Shown here: positions 53,306 to 63,753 of the stretch, in pieces
Layout: every line of letters begins with the position of its first letter
Position numbering within the stretch: position 1 is the stretch's first letter
Assembly (NCBI RefSeq): GCF_039541575.1
Contig: NZ_BAABGM010000002.1
Coordinates: 62,001 to 126,000 of the forward strand
DNA: 64,000 nt
Direction of reading: 5' to 3'
Source of the DNA: Fodinibacter luteus
GTDB taxonomy: Bacteria; Actinomycetota; Actinomycetes; Actinomycetales; Dermatophilaceae
Notes under the pieces: model-generated
Told to the model about the DNA's origin: nothing
Databases searched by the model: none
The model's input: only the letters and a program-made list of their open reading frames with translations
Program-made: the position numbers and the translations under genes

Positions 53306-54031
53306 ATGAGCACTCGCCTCCTCCACATCGTCGCCACCCCCCGCGGTCTCGCGTCGAACACCGGACGCATCTCGGCGGTGCTGCTCGAGGGGCTCCACGA
53401 CCGCTACGACGACCTCGACGTCAGCACCCTGGACCTGTTCAGCGCCGACCTGCCTGCGGTCGCAGGTGTCAACATCAAGACGAAGTACGCGCTCATGACC
53501 GGACAGCCCCTCGACGAGGGGGCACGGGCCTCGTGGAGCGAGATCGAACGGACCATCGAGCAGTTCCTCGCCGCGGACGTCTACCTGCTGACCGTTCCCA
53601 TGTGGAACTTCGGCATCCCCTACGCGCTGAAGTACTACATCGACGCCATCGTGCAGCCCGGGTACCTCTTCAGGTACGACGAGACCGGGCGGCCGCACGG
53701 TCTCGTGCACGGAAAGCGGATGGTCTGCGTGACGTCCCGGGGCGCGGACTACACGCAGCAGCCGCTCCTCTCGCTCGACTACCTCAACACCTACCTGGCC
53801 ACGATCTTCGGGTTCGTCGGGATCACCGACATCCAGTTCTTCAGCGCGCAGCCGATGGACGTGTCACCGGACTCCCGCCGGGCAGCCTTCCGCACCGCGA
53901 TCGGGGAGGTGCGGTCGTGGGTCGCGGGCGGGGCGTGGGAGGGGTCACCCCCTCCACCGGCCGAGGCACTTCCGCCCGAGGTCAAGCCGCAGGTCATCGT
54001 CGAGGAGGCGCCCGACAACGGGGTCGCCTGA
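53306..54031 (+). CDS. FMN-dependent NADH-azoreductase/quinone reductase-like flavoprotein
   Basis: A 241-residue flavodoxin-fold protein: LLHIVATPRGLASNTGRIS (FMN phosphate region), VPMWNFGIPYALKYYIDAIVQPGYLFRY and VCVTSRGADY. This matches the azoreductase family of NADH-dependent quinone reductases. The C-terminal ~30 residues are a Pro/Glu-rich tail not typical of the family. ACAAAGGG lies 6-7 nt before the ATG, and TACGAT near 53226 may be a -10 box. Confidence 0.88.
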   Translation: MSTRLLHIVATPRGLASNTGRISAVLLEGLHDRYDDLDVSTLDLFSADLPAVAGVNIKTKYALMTGQPLDEGARASWSEIERTIEQFLAADVYLLTVPMWNFGIPYALKYYIDAIVQPGYLFRYDETGRPHGLVHGKRMVCVTSRGADYTQQPLLSLDYLNTYLATIFGFVGITDIQFFSAQPMDVSPDSRRAAFRTAIGEVRSWVAGGAWEGSPPPPAEALPPEVKPQVIVEEAPDNGVA

Positions 54032-54046
54032 CCCGCTCGGGCCGGG

Positions 54047-55132
54047 TCAGGTCAGGTCGGTCCGCCCGGCCTCCACGAGCGCGTCGACGACCCGCTTGAC
54101 GTCCTGGGCGCGCGAGCGCGTCGTCACGAGGAGGGCGTCCGGGGTGTCGACGACCACGACGTCGTCGACCCCCACCACCGCCACCCGGCGGCCCCCGGTC
54201 GCGACGACGACCCCGGAGGCGTCGACGGTGGTGACGTCGTCGGCCGACCCCAGCACCCGCAGGCTCGCGCCGCCCTCCACCGGTGGGAGCAGGGACGCGA
54301 GGCTCGCGAAGTCGCCGACGTCGTCCCACGCGAAGGAGGCCGGCACGACGACGACGTGACCGGCATCCGCCGCGGGCTCGGCCACGGCGTGGTCGATGGC
54401 GATCCTCGTCAGCCGGGGCCACACCTCGTCGAGGCGCTCGGGCTCGGCCGCGATGACGCGCACCCCGGCGGCGAGGTCGGGGTGCCAGCGCTCGAGGAGG
54501 TCGAGGAGCGTCGTGGCGCGCACGACGAACATCCCTGCGTTCCAGCGGTACTCCCCGGAGGCGAGGTAGCGGGTCGCCCGCTCGGCATCCGGCTTCTCGA
54601 CGAACTCGACGGCCCGCAGCGCCGTGGGGAACCCGGGCAGGGGCTCGCCCGTGCGGATGTACCCGAAGCCGGTCGCGGGCGAGGTCGGCTCGATGCCGAT
54701 CGTCACGAGGTGTCCCGCGCGGGCGACCTCGACGGCCTCGCGGATGACCGCCTCGAACGCCGTGGCATCGGGGATGACGTGGTCGGCCGCGAAGGAGCCG
54801 ATGACCGCCTCGGGGTCGAGTCGCTCGACGATCGCCGCGGCGAGCCCGATCGCGGCCATCGAGTCACGCGGGGACGGCTCGGCGACGACCCGCCCGGCGG
54901 ACGGGCCGGTGAGCTGCGCCCGCACGGCATCCGCGTGGGCATCCCCCGTCACGACGACGACCCGCTCGCCGGTGAGCGGGCCGAGCCGGTCGACGGTCGC
55001 CTGGAGCAGGGTGCGGCCGCTGCCGGTGAGGTCGAGGAGGAACTTCGGGTGGGCAGCGCGGCTCAGCGGCCACAGCCGGGTTCCGGCGCCACCGGCGGGG
55101 ACGACGGCCCAGAAGCCGGGGATGCTCGCCAT
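54047..55132 (-). CDS. manC: Mannose-1-phosphate guanylyltransferase
   Basis: A 361-residue nucleotidyltransferase. The N-terminal motif VVPAGGAGTRLWPLSR binds GTP, and FVEKPD, EYRWNAGMFVVR and SFAWDDVGDF are typical of GDP-mannose pyrophosphorylases. No phosphomannose isomerase domain is fused. It makes GDP-mannose for glycolipids and glycans. Start ATG at 55132. It is convergent with the azoreductase-like gene. Confidence 0.93.
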   Translation of the reverse strand: MASIPGFWAVVPAGGAGTRLWPLSRAAHPKFLLDLTGSGRTLLQATVDRLGPLTGERVVVVTGDAHADAVRAQLTGPSAGRVVAEPSPRDSMAAIGLAAAIVERLDPEAVIGSFAADHVIPDATAFEAVIREAVEVARAGHLVTIGIEPTSPATGFGYIRTGEPLPGFPTALRAVEFVEKPDAERATRYLASGEYRWNAGMFVVRATTLLDLLERWHPDLAAGVRVIAAEPERLDEVWPRLTRIAIDHAVAEPAADAGHVVVVPASFAWDDVGDFASLASLLPPVEGGASLRVLGSADDVTTVDASGVVVATGGRRVAVVGVDDVVVVDTPDALLVTTRSRAQDVKRVVDALVEAGRTDLT

Positions 55133-55179
55133 GGGACGCGAGGCTATCCCGTCGCCGGAGGTTGACCGGCCCGGGTGGG

Positions 55180-55692
55180 TCAGCCGCCGAGCGGGAAGCT
55201 GTCGATGACGCGCCAGACGCCGTCCTCGTCGTGGTGGTACAGCTCGACGGAGGTCACCGGGAAGCGGCAGCGGAAGTCGGCCAGGCCCTCGAAGGCCCGG
55301 TCGAGCGCGTCCTCTCCGAGGTGGTGCGCGACGGTGACGTGCGGGTGGTACGGGAAGTCGAGCACCCGCTCGACCGGACCGGAGCGCACCGCGCGCTCGA
55401 GCCCCTCGCACGGGCCGATGCCCCGTGAGACCTGGACGAAGACGACGGGCGAGATCGGCCGGAAGGTGCCGGTGCCCGACAGCACCATCTCGAACGGGTC
55501 GACGGTGGCCGTGACCCCCCGCAGGTGCTCGAGGAAGGACCCCATGACGTCGTCGGCGATCGCGGTCGGTGGCAGCAGGGTCACGTGCGGGGGGATGGCC
55601 GAGGCCATCGGGTCGCCGAAGTCCTCCCGGGCCTCCTGGAGGGTCGTGGACCAGGGCTCGGGAACGGTGACGGCGACGCCGTGGTGCGGCAT
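55180..55692 (-). CDS. 2H phosphoesterase (2'-5' RNA ligase-like)
   Basis: A 170-residue protein with two HxT motifs, PPHVTLLPP and HPHVTVAHH, the hallmark of the 2H phosphoesterase superfamily. Members open or close 2',3'-cyclic phosphates or 2'-5' linkages in RNA. It lies between manC and trpS on the same strand, with short gaps. Confidence 0.9.
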   Translation of the reverse strand: MPHHGVAVTVPEPWSTTLQEAREDFGDPMASAIPPHVTLLPPTAIADDVMGSFLEHLRGVTATVDPFEMVLSGTGTFRPISPVVFVQVSRGIGPCEGLERAVRSGPVERVLDFPYHPHVTVAHHLGEDALDRAFEGLADFRCRFPVTSVELYHHDEDGVWRVIDSFPLGG

Positions 55693-55703
55693 GGGCAGGG
55701 ACC

Positions 55704-56738
55704 CTACCGCGCGGCGGGGAGGAGGCCCACGGCATCCTTGACCCGCCTCAGCGTGGCCTCGGCGACGACCGCGGCGCGTGCCGCGCCGCTGGAGAGGACG
55801 CGGTCGAGCTCGGCCGGGTCGGCGAGCAGCTCGGCCATCCGCTGCTGGAACGGACCGACCGCCTCGACGACGACGTCGGCGACCTCGGCCTTGAGCGCGC
55901 CGTAGCCCTGGCCGGCGAAGCGGGACTCGAGCTCGGCGACCGGCGTGCCACTGAGCACCGAGTGCACGACGAGCAGGTTGGACACCCCGGGCTTGGTGTC
56001 GGGGTCGTGGCGGACCTCGGCCTCGGCGTCGGTGACCGCCGAGCGGATCTTCTTCGCGATCCGCGACGGCGGGTCGCTGAGCAGGACGATGCCCTTGTCC
56101 GACGAGAGCGACCCGCTCATCTTCGACGTCGGCTCCTGCAGGTCCATGATCTTCGCCGACTCCTTGAGGATGTACGGCTCGGGCACCGTGAGCAGCGGGC
56201 CGAAGCGGGTGTTGACCCGCTCGGCGAGGTCGCGGGTGATCTCGAGGTGCTGGCGCTGGTCCTCGCCGACGGGAACGAACGCCGCGTCGTACATGAGGAT
56301 GTCGGCCGCCATGAGGATCGGGTAGGTGAACAGCCCGACGTTGGCGTTCATCCCCTTCGACGTCTTGTCCTTGAACTGGGTCATCCGGTTCATCTCGCCC
56401 ATCGCCGTCTGGCAGGACAGCACCCAGGCGAGCTCGGGGTGGGGGTGGACGTGGCTCTGGAGGAAGACCGCCGACGCCTCCGGGTCGACCCCGGCGGCGA
56501 TGAACTGCGCGGCGGTGACCTGGGTGCGCCGGCGCAGCACCGCGGGGTCGGTGGGCACGGTGAGCGCGTGGAGGTCCGCGACGAAGTAGTAGGCGTCGAA
56601 CTCCTCCTGCAGGCCGACCCAGTTCACGAGGGCGCCGAGGTAGTTGCCGAGGTGGAGGGAGTCGCTCGTCGGCTGCATCCCGGACAGGATGCGCGGACGT
56701 GCGGACGCGGCCGGTGCGGGGGTGGGCATGCGGGTCAT
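55704..56738 (-). CDS. trpS: Tryptophan-tRNA ligase
   Basis: A 344-residue class I synthetase that charges tRNA-Trp. The first signature is SLHLGNYLGAL (HIGH-type), followed by the MTQFKDKT and GEDQRQHLEITRDLAER motifs. The second signature reads TSKMSGSLSSDKG, so the usual KMSKS is KMSGS with the second lysine replaced by glycine. The rest of the protein is normal. Starts at 56738 or 56729 are possible. Confidence 0.95.
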   Translation of the reverse strand: MTRMPTPAPAASARPRILSGMQPTSDSLHLGNYLGALVNWVGLQEEFDAYYFVADLHALTVPTDPAVLRRRTQVTAAQFIAAGVDPEASAVFLQSHVHPHPELAWVLSCQTAMGEMNRMTQFKDKTSKGMNANVGLFTYPILMAADILMYDAAFVPVGEDQRQHLEITRDLAERVNTRFGPLLTVPEPYILKESAKIMDLQEPTSKMSGSLSSDKGIVLLSDPPSRIAKKIRSAVTDAEAEVRHDPDTKPGVSNLLVVHSVLSGTPVAELESRFAGQGYGALKAEVADVVVEAVGPFQQRMAELLADPAELDRVLSSGAARAAVVAEATLRRVKDAVGLLPAAR

Positions 56739-56771
56739 TGTGTCAGGGGGGCCGCGGCGCCCACCCGCCGG

Positions 56772-57572
56772 TCACAGGGCGTAGCGGACGCTCACCGGGG
56801 CGTGGTCGCTCCATCGCTGCGCGTACGCGGGGGCGCGCCCGACCTCGACGCTGACGGCCCGGGCGGCGAGGGGCGCGGAGGCGAGCTGGTAGTCGATGCG
56901 CCACCCGGCATCCGTGTCGAAGGCCTTGCCGCGCCACGACCACCACGTGTACGGCCCCGGCCCCGGGCCGTGCAGGTGGCGGTGGACGTCGACGAAGCCG
57001 TGGGTGGCGATCCACGTGTCGAGGTGCGCCTGCTCCTCGGGCAGGAAGCCGGACTTGCCGCGGTTGCCCTTCCAGTTCTTGAGGTCGTCGACCCGGTGGG
57101 CGACGTTGAGGTCGCCGGTGAGCACGGCGTGGCGGCCCTCCTCGGACCACCGGGCGAGCCGGGCGCCGACCGCGTCGAGGAAGCGCAGCTTCTCGTCCTG
57201 GCGGGGCGTGCCCGCCTCGCCGGTGTGGACGTACGCCGAGGCGACGGTGACGACGGCCTCCCCCACCGGGACGTCGGCCTCGACCCACCGCCCGGACCCG
57301 TCGAACTCCGCGACGCCCACCCCGGTGCGCACGGCCACCGGCTCGGTGCGCGAGAGCACCGCGACACCGGCACGGCCCTTCGCGCCGCACGGCGCGTGCG
57401 CGACGTGCCAGCCCTCGAAGGCGGTCCCGGCGAGCGCCGCCACGAGCTGGGCGTCGTCGGCGCGCACCTCCTGGAGGGTCACGACGTCCGGCGCGGCCGC
57501 CTCGAGCCAGGCGATCCCGCCCCGGCGCAGGGCCGCCCGGATGCCGTTGACGTTTGCGGTGACGAGGAGCAC
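56772..57572 (-). CDS. xthA: Exodeoxyribonuclease III (AP endonuclease family)
   Basis: A 266-residue EEP-fold nuclease for base-excision repair. Motifs: VTANVNGIRAAL, VTLQEVRAD (metal-binding Glu), LTGDLNVAH (Asp, Asn), GWRIDYQLAS and SDHAPVSV (catalytic Asp-His). The start I choose is GTG at 57572, directly before LLVTANVNG; the sequence CACAAT six bases upstream could be a -10 box of a leaderless transcript. Longer forms include residues unlike the family. Confidence 0.92.
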   Translation of the reverse strand: MLLVTANVNGIRAALRRGGIAWLEAAAPDVVTLQEVRADDAQLVAALAGTAFEGWHVAHAPCGAKGRAGVAVLSRTEPVAVRTGVGVAEFDGSGRWVEADVPVGEAVVTVASAYVHTGEAGTPRQDEKLRFLDAVGARLARWSEEGRHAVLTGDLNVAHRVDDLKNWKGNRGKSGFLPEEQAHLDTWIATHGFVDVHRHLHGPGPGPYTWWSWRGKAFDTDAGWRIDYQLASAPLAARAVSVEVGRAPAYAQRWSDHAPVSVRYAL

Positions 57573-57628
57573 CGGGCCATTGTGCGAGGTGGTGGATGCC
57601 GTGCCTGCCCCGGGTGCCCGGCATCCGG

Positions 57629-57651
57629 TAGTGTTTGTCTTGACGTCAAGA
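57629..57651 (+). promoter_or_regulatory. Promoter -10 box and 14-bp palindromic operator upstream of icd
   Basis: TAGTGT (57629-57634) is followed three bases later by the perfect palindrome TCTTGACGTCAAGA (57638-57651). The palindrome would cover the transcription start and early transcribed region, as expected of a repressor site. It sits 33 bases before the icd start. Confidence 0.7.
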
Positions 57652-57684
57652 TAACCGCGACGACCGAGGAGCAACGACGCACCC

Positions 57685-59895
<2,211 letters not shown>

Positions 59896-59904
59896 CCGAC
59901 TCGC

Positions 59905-59961
59905 TGCACATCACCCACGTCGCGCGTACCGGAAACGGCCGTTCCACGTGGGTGATGTGCA
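59905..59961. repeat. TGCACATC-type inverted-repeat element, copy C
   Basis: TGCACATCACCCACG pairs perfectly with CGTGGGTGATGTGCA across an internal region of about 27 bases. It lies just after icd, at the convergent junction with the cupin gene. Confidence 0.9.
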
Positions 59962-60008
59962 CGAAGTGGGGCGGCGCGGATGCCGGGCGCACGGCATCCG
60001 CCCGCACC

Positions 60009-60446
60009 TCACCGCGGGTGGTCGGTCGCGGAGTGGTGGTGGTCGTGCTCGTCGGCGTCCGCCTCGGCCTTGGTGAGGTGGACCGTGCCGTGCGGGTGCT
60101 CGGCCGGGCCGTAGATCGAGTACAGCCGCAAGGGCCCCTCACCGGTGTTGACGACGTTGTGCCACGAGCCGGCCGGCACGAGGACGACGTCGTCGTCGGC
60201 GACGTCCCGGGTGAACGAGAGGTCCTCGCGGGTCGGCCCCATGTAGACCCGCCCGGAACCGCCCTCGATCCGCAGGAACTGGTCGATGTCGTGGTGCACC
60301 TCGAGGCCGATCTCCTCCTCGGGCTGCAGGCACATGAGCGTCAGCTGGAGGTGGCGCCCGGTCCACAGGGTCGTGCGGAAGGCGTCGTTGGCCAGCGTCC
60401 CGGCCTCGATGTCGGTGACGAACGGGTCGGGTCCGTGGTCGGACAT
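60009..60446 (-). CDS. Single-domain cupin protein
   Basis: A 145-residue cupin with the two motifs EEIGLEVHHDIDQFLRIEGGSGRVYMG (His, His, Glu metal ligands) and VVLVPAGSWHNVVNTG. The C-terminus is His/Asp-rich (ADADEHDHHHSATDH), which may bind metal. GGAGAG precedes the ATG by 6-7 nt. The substrate is unknown; similar stand-alone cupins are often mannose-6-phosphate isomerase-like or stress-related. Confidence 0.88.
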   Translation of the reverse strand: MSDHGPDPFVTDIEAGTLANDAFRTTLWTGRHLQLTLMCLQPEEEIGLEVHHDIDQFLRIEGGSGRVYMGPTREDLSFTRDVADDDVVLVPAGSWHNVVNTGEGPLRLYSIYGPAEHPHGTVHLTKAEADADEHDHHHSATDHPR

Positions 60447-60455
60447 GGCTCTCTC

Positions 60456-60545
60456 CTCGGGTCGGTCGGTCGGTCCGGTCCGGTCGGCTCGGTCCGGTCG
60501 GGCTCGGTCCGGTCGGGCTCGGTAGGGCTCGGTAGGGCTCGGGAC
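60456..60545. repeat. GGTC/GGCTC-rich tandem repeat
   Basis: Overlapping repeats of GGTCGGTCCGGTCGGGCTC type occupy the region upstream of both the cupin and aquaporin genes. They could influence the divergent promoters. Confidence 0.8.
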
Positions 60546-60627
60546 CAACCTACCGAGGGGGGCGCGGGCCGGTCCGGCATCCGGCGCGCCACGTGCGTCC
60601 CGGCCCCGGGGCCGCCACACTGGCCGC

Positions 60628-61443
60628 ATGACCACACCCACCATGGCCCAGCGCCTCGGCGCGGAGTTCCTCGGCACGTTCTGGCTCGTCTTCGGCGGGG
60701 CCGGCTCGGCGGTGTTCGCCGCAACGTTCATCGTCCCCAACGTCGTCGCCGGCCAGAGCGTGCAGCTGGGCATCGGCTTCCTCGGGGTGGCCCTCGCGTT
60801 CGGCCTCACCGTCATGACGATGGCCTACGCCGTCGGCCACATCTCGGGCGCCCACTTCAACCCCGCGGTGACCATCGGCGTCGCCGTCGCGAAGCGGTTC
60901 GACTGGCGGGACGTGCCGGCGTACGTCGGTGCCCAGGTCGCGGGCGGCCTCGTCGCCGGCCTCGCCATCTGGGGCATCGCGCGCGGTCGCGCCGGGTTCG
61001 AGGCGACCGGCAACATGGCGGCGAACGGCTACGGGGACAACTCGCCGGGCGGCTACGGCCTCGTCGCGGTGTTCGTCGCCGAGGTCCTGCTCACCGCGGT
61101 GTTCCTCTACGTCATCCTCGGGGCCACCGACTCGCGGGCCCCGCAAGGCTTCGCCCCGATCGCCATCGGCCTGGCCCTCACCCTCATCCACCTCGTCTCC
61201 ATCCCGATCTCGAACACGTCGGTCAACCCGGCCCGCTCCACCGGCGTCGCCTTCTTCAACGGCGACGGTGCCCCGGCGCAGCTGTGGGTGTTCTGGCTCG
61301 CGCCGATCATCGGTGCGGCCATCGCCGGTGCGACGTTCCACCTCATCACCGGGCTGGACCGCCGCGACCGCGACATCTCCGGCGAGATCGAGCCCGAGGA
61401 CGTCCCCGTGCCCGACCACGTGGACCCCGACGCCCCGCGCTGA
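60628..61443 (+). CDS. aqpZ: Aquaporin Z family water channel
   Basis: A 271-residue MIP-family channel with six hydrophobic helices and the two NPA motifs GAHFNPAVTIG and SVNPARSTG. The residues after the second NPA and the short loop are of the orthodox water-channel type. The C-terminal tail is acidic (EIEPEDVPVPDHVDPDAPR) and cytoplasmic. Length is slightly above the AqpZ norm because of this tail and a longer loop near residues 130-140. Confidence 0.95.
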   Translation: MTTPTMAQRLGAEFLGTFWLVFGGAGSAVFAATFIVPNVVAGQSVQLGIGFLGVALAFGLTVMTMAYAVGHISGAHFNPAVTIGVAVAKRFDWRDVPAYVGAQVAGGLVAGLAIWGIARGRAGFEATGNMAANGYGDNSPGGYGLVAVFVAEVLLTAVFLYVILGATDSRAPQGFAPIAIGLALTLIHLVSIPISNTSVNPARSTGVAFFNGDGAPAQLWVFWLAPIIGAAIAGATFHLITGLDRRDRDISGEIEPEDVPVPDHVDPDAPR

Positions 61444-61458
61444 CCCACCACCCCCTTG

Positions 61459-61562
61459 CGTCCGGCAGGTCGGGGGCTGGGGCCCCCAGGTTGCCGGACG
61501 CAACGGAGGCTGCAAGGGGACGTCCGGCAGGTCGGGGGCTGGGGCCCCCAGGTTGCCGGACG
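61459..61562. terminator. Two direct copies of a 42-bp hairpin between converging genes
   Basis: The palindromic unit starting CGTCCGGCAGGTCGGGGGCT occurs at 61459-61500 and again, identical by eye, at 61521-61562. Each can fold with outer arms CGTCCGGCA/TGCCGGACG and inner arms GGGGGC/GCCCCC. The second ends directly at the stop of the ceramidase-like gene. Confidence 0.88.
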
Positions 61563-62420
61563 TCACGGGGCGTGCTCGGCGGCGTAGTGCCGGAAGAGCA
61601 GGTAGGCCGCGAGCGCGCACAGGACGTGCCACAGGCCGTGCTGCTGGAGCAGGGACTCGGGCCGGCACCACGGGTGGTCGCGCTGACCGGTCGTCCAGAT
61701 CGCGAAGGCCACGGCCAGGGTCGCGACCGACGCAAGCCCGAACCACACGTCCTGGCGCGGTGAGCGCCGCCGGATGAGCGCCACCTCGAGGGCGACCGCG
61801 CCCCCGACCTGCACCGCGAACGCGGCGTTGCCGGCGTGGCCTACGGGCGGGACGCTGCCCCCCCGAAGGTGCACGGCCATCCCCACGACGACGGCGACGA
61901 GGAAGACGACCGCCATGAAGGCCGGCCCGCGCCGCACGAAGCGCATGAGGGCGTAGCCGAGGGCGAACCCGGACACCGCGAACATGCTCAGCAGGTCGAG
62001 GTGCCCGCCGAGGTCGGTCTGGGTGGCGTGCATCGCCATGCTGCCCGGGCCGAGGAGGACGACGAGCACCGCGTATGCCGTGGCGAGACCCGGGTGGGCG
62101 CCCATGGTGAGCCCGAGGCGGACCCGGTCCGCGGCATACCAGGCGACAGCCAGCCCGGCGACGACGAAGGCGAGGTTGCTCCACGTGTTGACCGGTTGGC
62201 GGACCCAGCCCGGTCGCGCGGCCTCGCAGAAGCCGTCCCCGCGACCGACGTCGGGCCCGAGCCAGCCCCACCTGGCTGCGGCCAGGACGAGGGCGAGCGA
62301 GACGACGGCCGTCGTGGCGGCGGCGACCAGCGGGCGCAGGTCGCGCCGCTGCGACGCGTCGGGCGCGGCCGGCGGGCGCACGTCCCTGCCGTCCGGCGCT
62401 GCACTCGTCACGTCGGCCAC
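61563..62420 (-). CDS. Ceramidase/CREST-superfamily membrane hydrolase
   Basis: A 285-residue membrane protein with about seven hydrophobic helices. GDGFCEAARPGWVRQPVNTWSNLAF, GSMAMHATQTDLGGHLDLLSM and QQHGLWHVLCALAAYLLF carry the Ser/His/Asp and His-His pattern of the alkaline ceramidase and CREST superfamily, thought to be zinc-dependent amide hydrolases. The substrate in this organism is unknown. Start is a GTG at 62420. The gene is divergent from mdh. Confidence 0.85.
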   Translation of the reverse strand: MADVTSAAPDGRDVRPPAAPDASQRRDLRPLVAAATTAVVSLALVLAAARWGWLGPDVGRGDGFCEAARPGWVRQPVNTWSNLAFVVAGLAVAWYAADRVRLGLTMGAHPGLATAYAVLVVLLGPGSMAMHATQTDLGGHLDLLSMFAVSGFALGYALMRFVRRGPAFMAVVFLVAVVVGMAVHLRGGSVPPVGHAGNAAFAVQVGGAVALEVALIRRRSPRQDVWFGLASVATLAVAFAIWTTGQRDHPWCRPESLLQQHGLWHVLCALAAYLLFRHYAAEHAP

Positions 62421-62461
62421 CTCACCACAGGAGCCGGTGCTGCGCCACGGCCGGGCGCTGA

Positions 62462-62467
62462 TAGCGT
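62462..62467 (+). promoter_or_regulatory. Putative -10 box of mdh
   Basis: TAGCGT lies 39 bases before the GTG start of mdh. A ribosome site GAAGGGG follows at 62492-62498, so this gene would have a normal leader, unlike several others in the window. Confidence 0.45.
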
Positions 62468-62506
62468 CGAGAGCGACACTTTCCGCGCGTACGAAGGGGT
62501 ACCACC

Positions 62507-63496
62507 GTGAGCACCACGCCCGTCAAGGTCGCCGTCACCGGCGCCGCCGGCCAGATCGGCTACAGCCTGCTGTTCCGCATCGCGAGCGGTGCGCTGTTCG
62601 GCCCGGACACCCCGGTCGAGCTCCGGCTCCTCGAGATCACCCCGGCGCTCAAGGCGCTCGAGGGAGTCGTCATGGAGCTCGACGACTGCGCGTTCCCGAC
62701 GTTGGCAGGTGTGCAGATCGGCGACGACGCGACGAAGGTCTTCGACGGCGTCAACCACGCCCTCCTCGTCGGCGCCCGCCCGCGCGGCCCGGGCATGGAG
62801 CGCGGCGATCTGCTCGAGGCGAACGGTGGCATCTTCGCCCCGCAGGGCAAGGCCCTCAACGAGGTCGCGGCCGACGACATCCGGGTCACGGTGACCGGCA
62901 ACCCGGCCAACACGAACGCCCTCATCGCGATGAGCAACGCCCCCGACATCCCGACCGAGCGCTTCTCGGCGCTGACCCGCCTCGACCACAACCGCGCGAT
63001 CTCGCAGCTGGCCGCGAAGCTCGGCGTGCCGGTGACCGAGATCCGCAGGATGACGATCTGGGGCAACCACTCGGCCACGCAGTACCCCGACCTGTTCCAC
63101 GCCGAGGTCGGTGGCCGCAACGCCGCCGAGGCCGTCGGCGACCAGGACTGGCTGGCCAACACCTTCATCCCGACCGTCGCCAAGCGCGGCGCGGCGATCA
63201 TCGAGGCACGTGGGGCATCGTCCGCGGCATCCGCCGCCTCCGCGACGATCGACCACGCCCGCACGTGGACCCAGGGCACCCCCGAGGGTGACTGGGTGTC
63301 GATGGCGGTGCGCTCCGACGGCTCCTACGGGGTCCAGGAGGGGATCATCTCCTCGTTCCCCGTCACCGTGGCCGACGGGCAGTGGTCGATCGTGCAGGGC
63401 CTGGAGATCGACGACTTCTCGCGGGCGAAGATCGACGCGTCGGTCGCCGAGCTCGTCGAGGAGCGCGACGCGGTCCAGGGCCTCGGCCTCATCTGA
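62507..63496 (+). CDS. mdh: Malate dehydrogenase
   Basis: A 329-residue NAD-dependent enzyme. The Rossmann motif is VAVTGAAGQIGYSLLFRIASG; substrate and catalytic residues lie in ARPRGPGMERGDLL, NPANTNALIAMSNAPDIP and IWGNHSATQYPDLFHA, the last with the catalytic His. It converts malate to oxaloacetate in the citric acid cycle. Start is GTG with GAAGGGG 8 nt upstream. A hairpin terminator follows. Confidence 0.96.
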   Translation: MSTTPVKVAVTGAAGQIGYSLLFRIASGALFGPDTPVELRLLEITPALKALEGVVMELDDCAFPTLAGVQIGDDATKVFDGVNHALLVGARPRGPGMERGDLLEANGGIFAPQGKALNEVAADDIRVTVTGNPANTNALIAMSNAPDIPTERFSALTRLDHNRAISQLAAKLGVPVTEIRRMTIWGNHSATQYPDLFHAEVGGRNAAEAVGDQDWLANTFIPTVAKRGAAIIEARGASSAASAASATIDHARTWTQGTPEGDWVSMAVRSDGSYGVQEGIISSFPVTVADGQWSIVQGLEIDDFSRAKIDASVAELVEERDAVQGLGLI

Positions 63497-63515
63497 GTCG
63501 GTCCCCACATCGCAA

Positions 63516-63554
63516 CCGGATGCCGTCCGCCCCACGAGGGCGGGCGGCATCCGG
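63516..63554. terminator. Hairpin terminator after mdh, partly duplicated
   Basis: CCGGATGCCG and CGGCATCCGG form the outer stem, with CCGCCC/GGGCGG inside around CACGA. The right half (GTCGTCTGCCCCACGAGGGC) is then repeated at 63554-63596 with changes. Confidence 0.75.
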
Positions 63555-63640
63555 TCGTCTGCCCCACGAGGGCGGGCGGCATGCGGTCGTCTGCTCCGTC
63601 GCCACGGCGGCGGGCTCCTACCCGAACTCACCCCTCCAGA

Positions 63641-63684
63641 ACTGCTTTCAGCGTGAAAGGAACTCCTCCCGCGGTGAAAGCAGT
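63641..63684. repeat. Perfect 10-bp inverted repeat with a competing inner hairpin
   Basis: ACTGCTTTCA (63641-63650) and TGAAAGCAGT (63675-63684) are perfect inverse copies. The left arm can instead pair locally as TTTCA-GCG-TGAAA (63646-63658). The loop contains GGAACTCCTCC. It lies just downstream of the antiporter gene end and after the mdh terminator. Confidence 0.75.
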
Positions 63685-63753
63685 CCCGGTGCAGGTGGTG
63701 CGAGCCGCCGGTCGTCGGGCCGGTCGACCCGGGCGAGCGGTCAGGGCGAGCGG

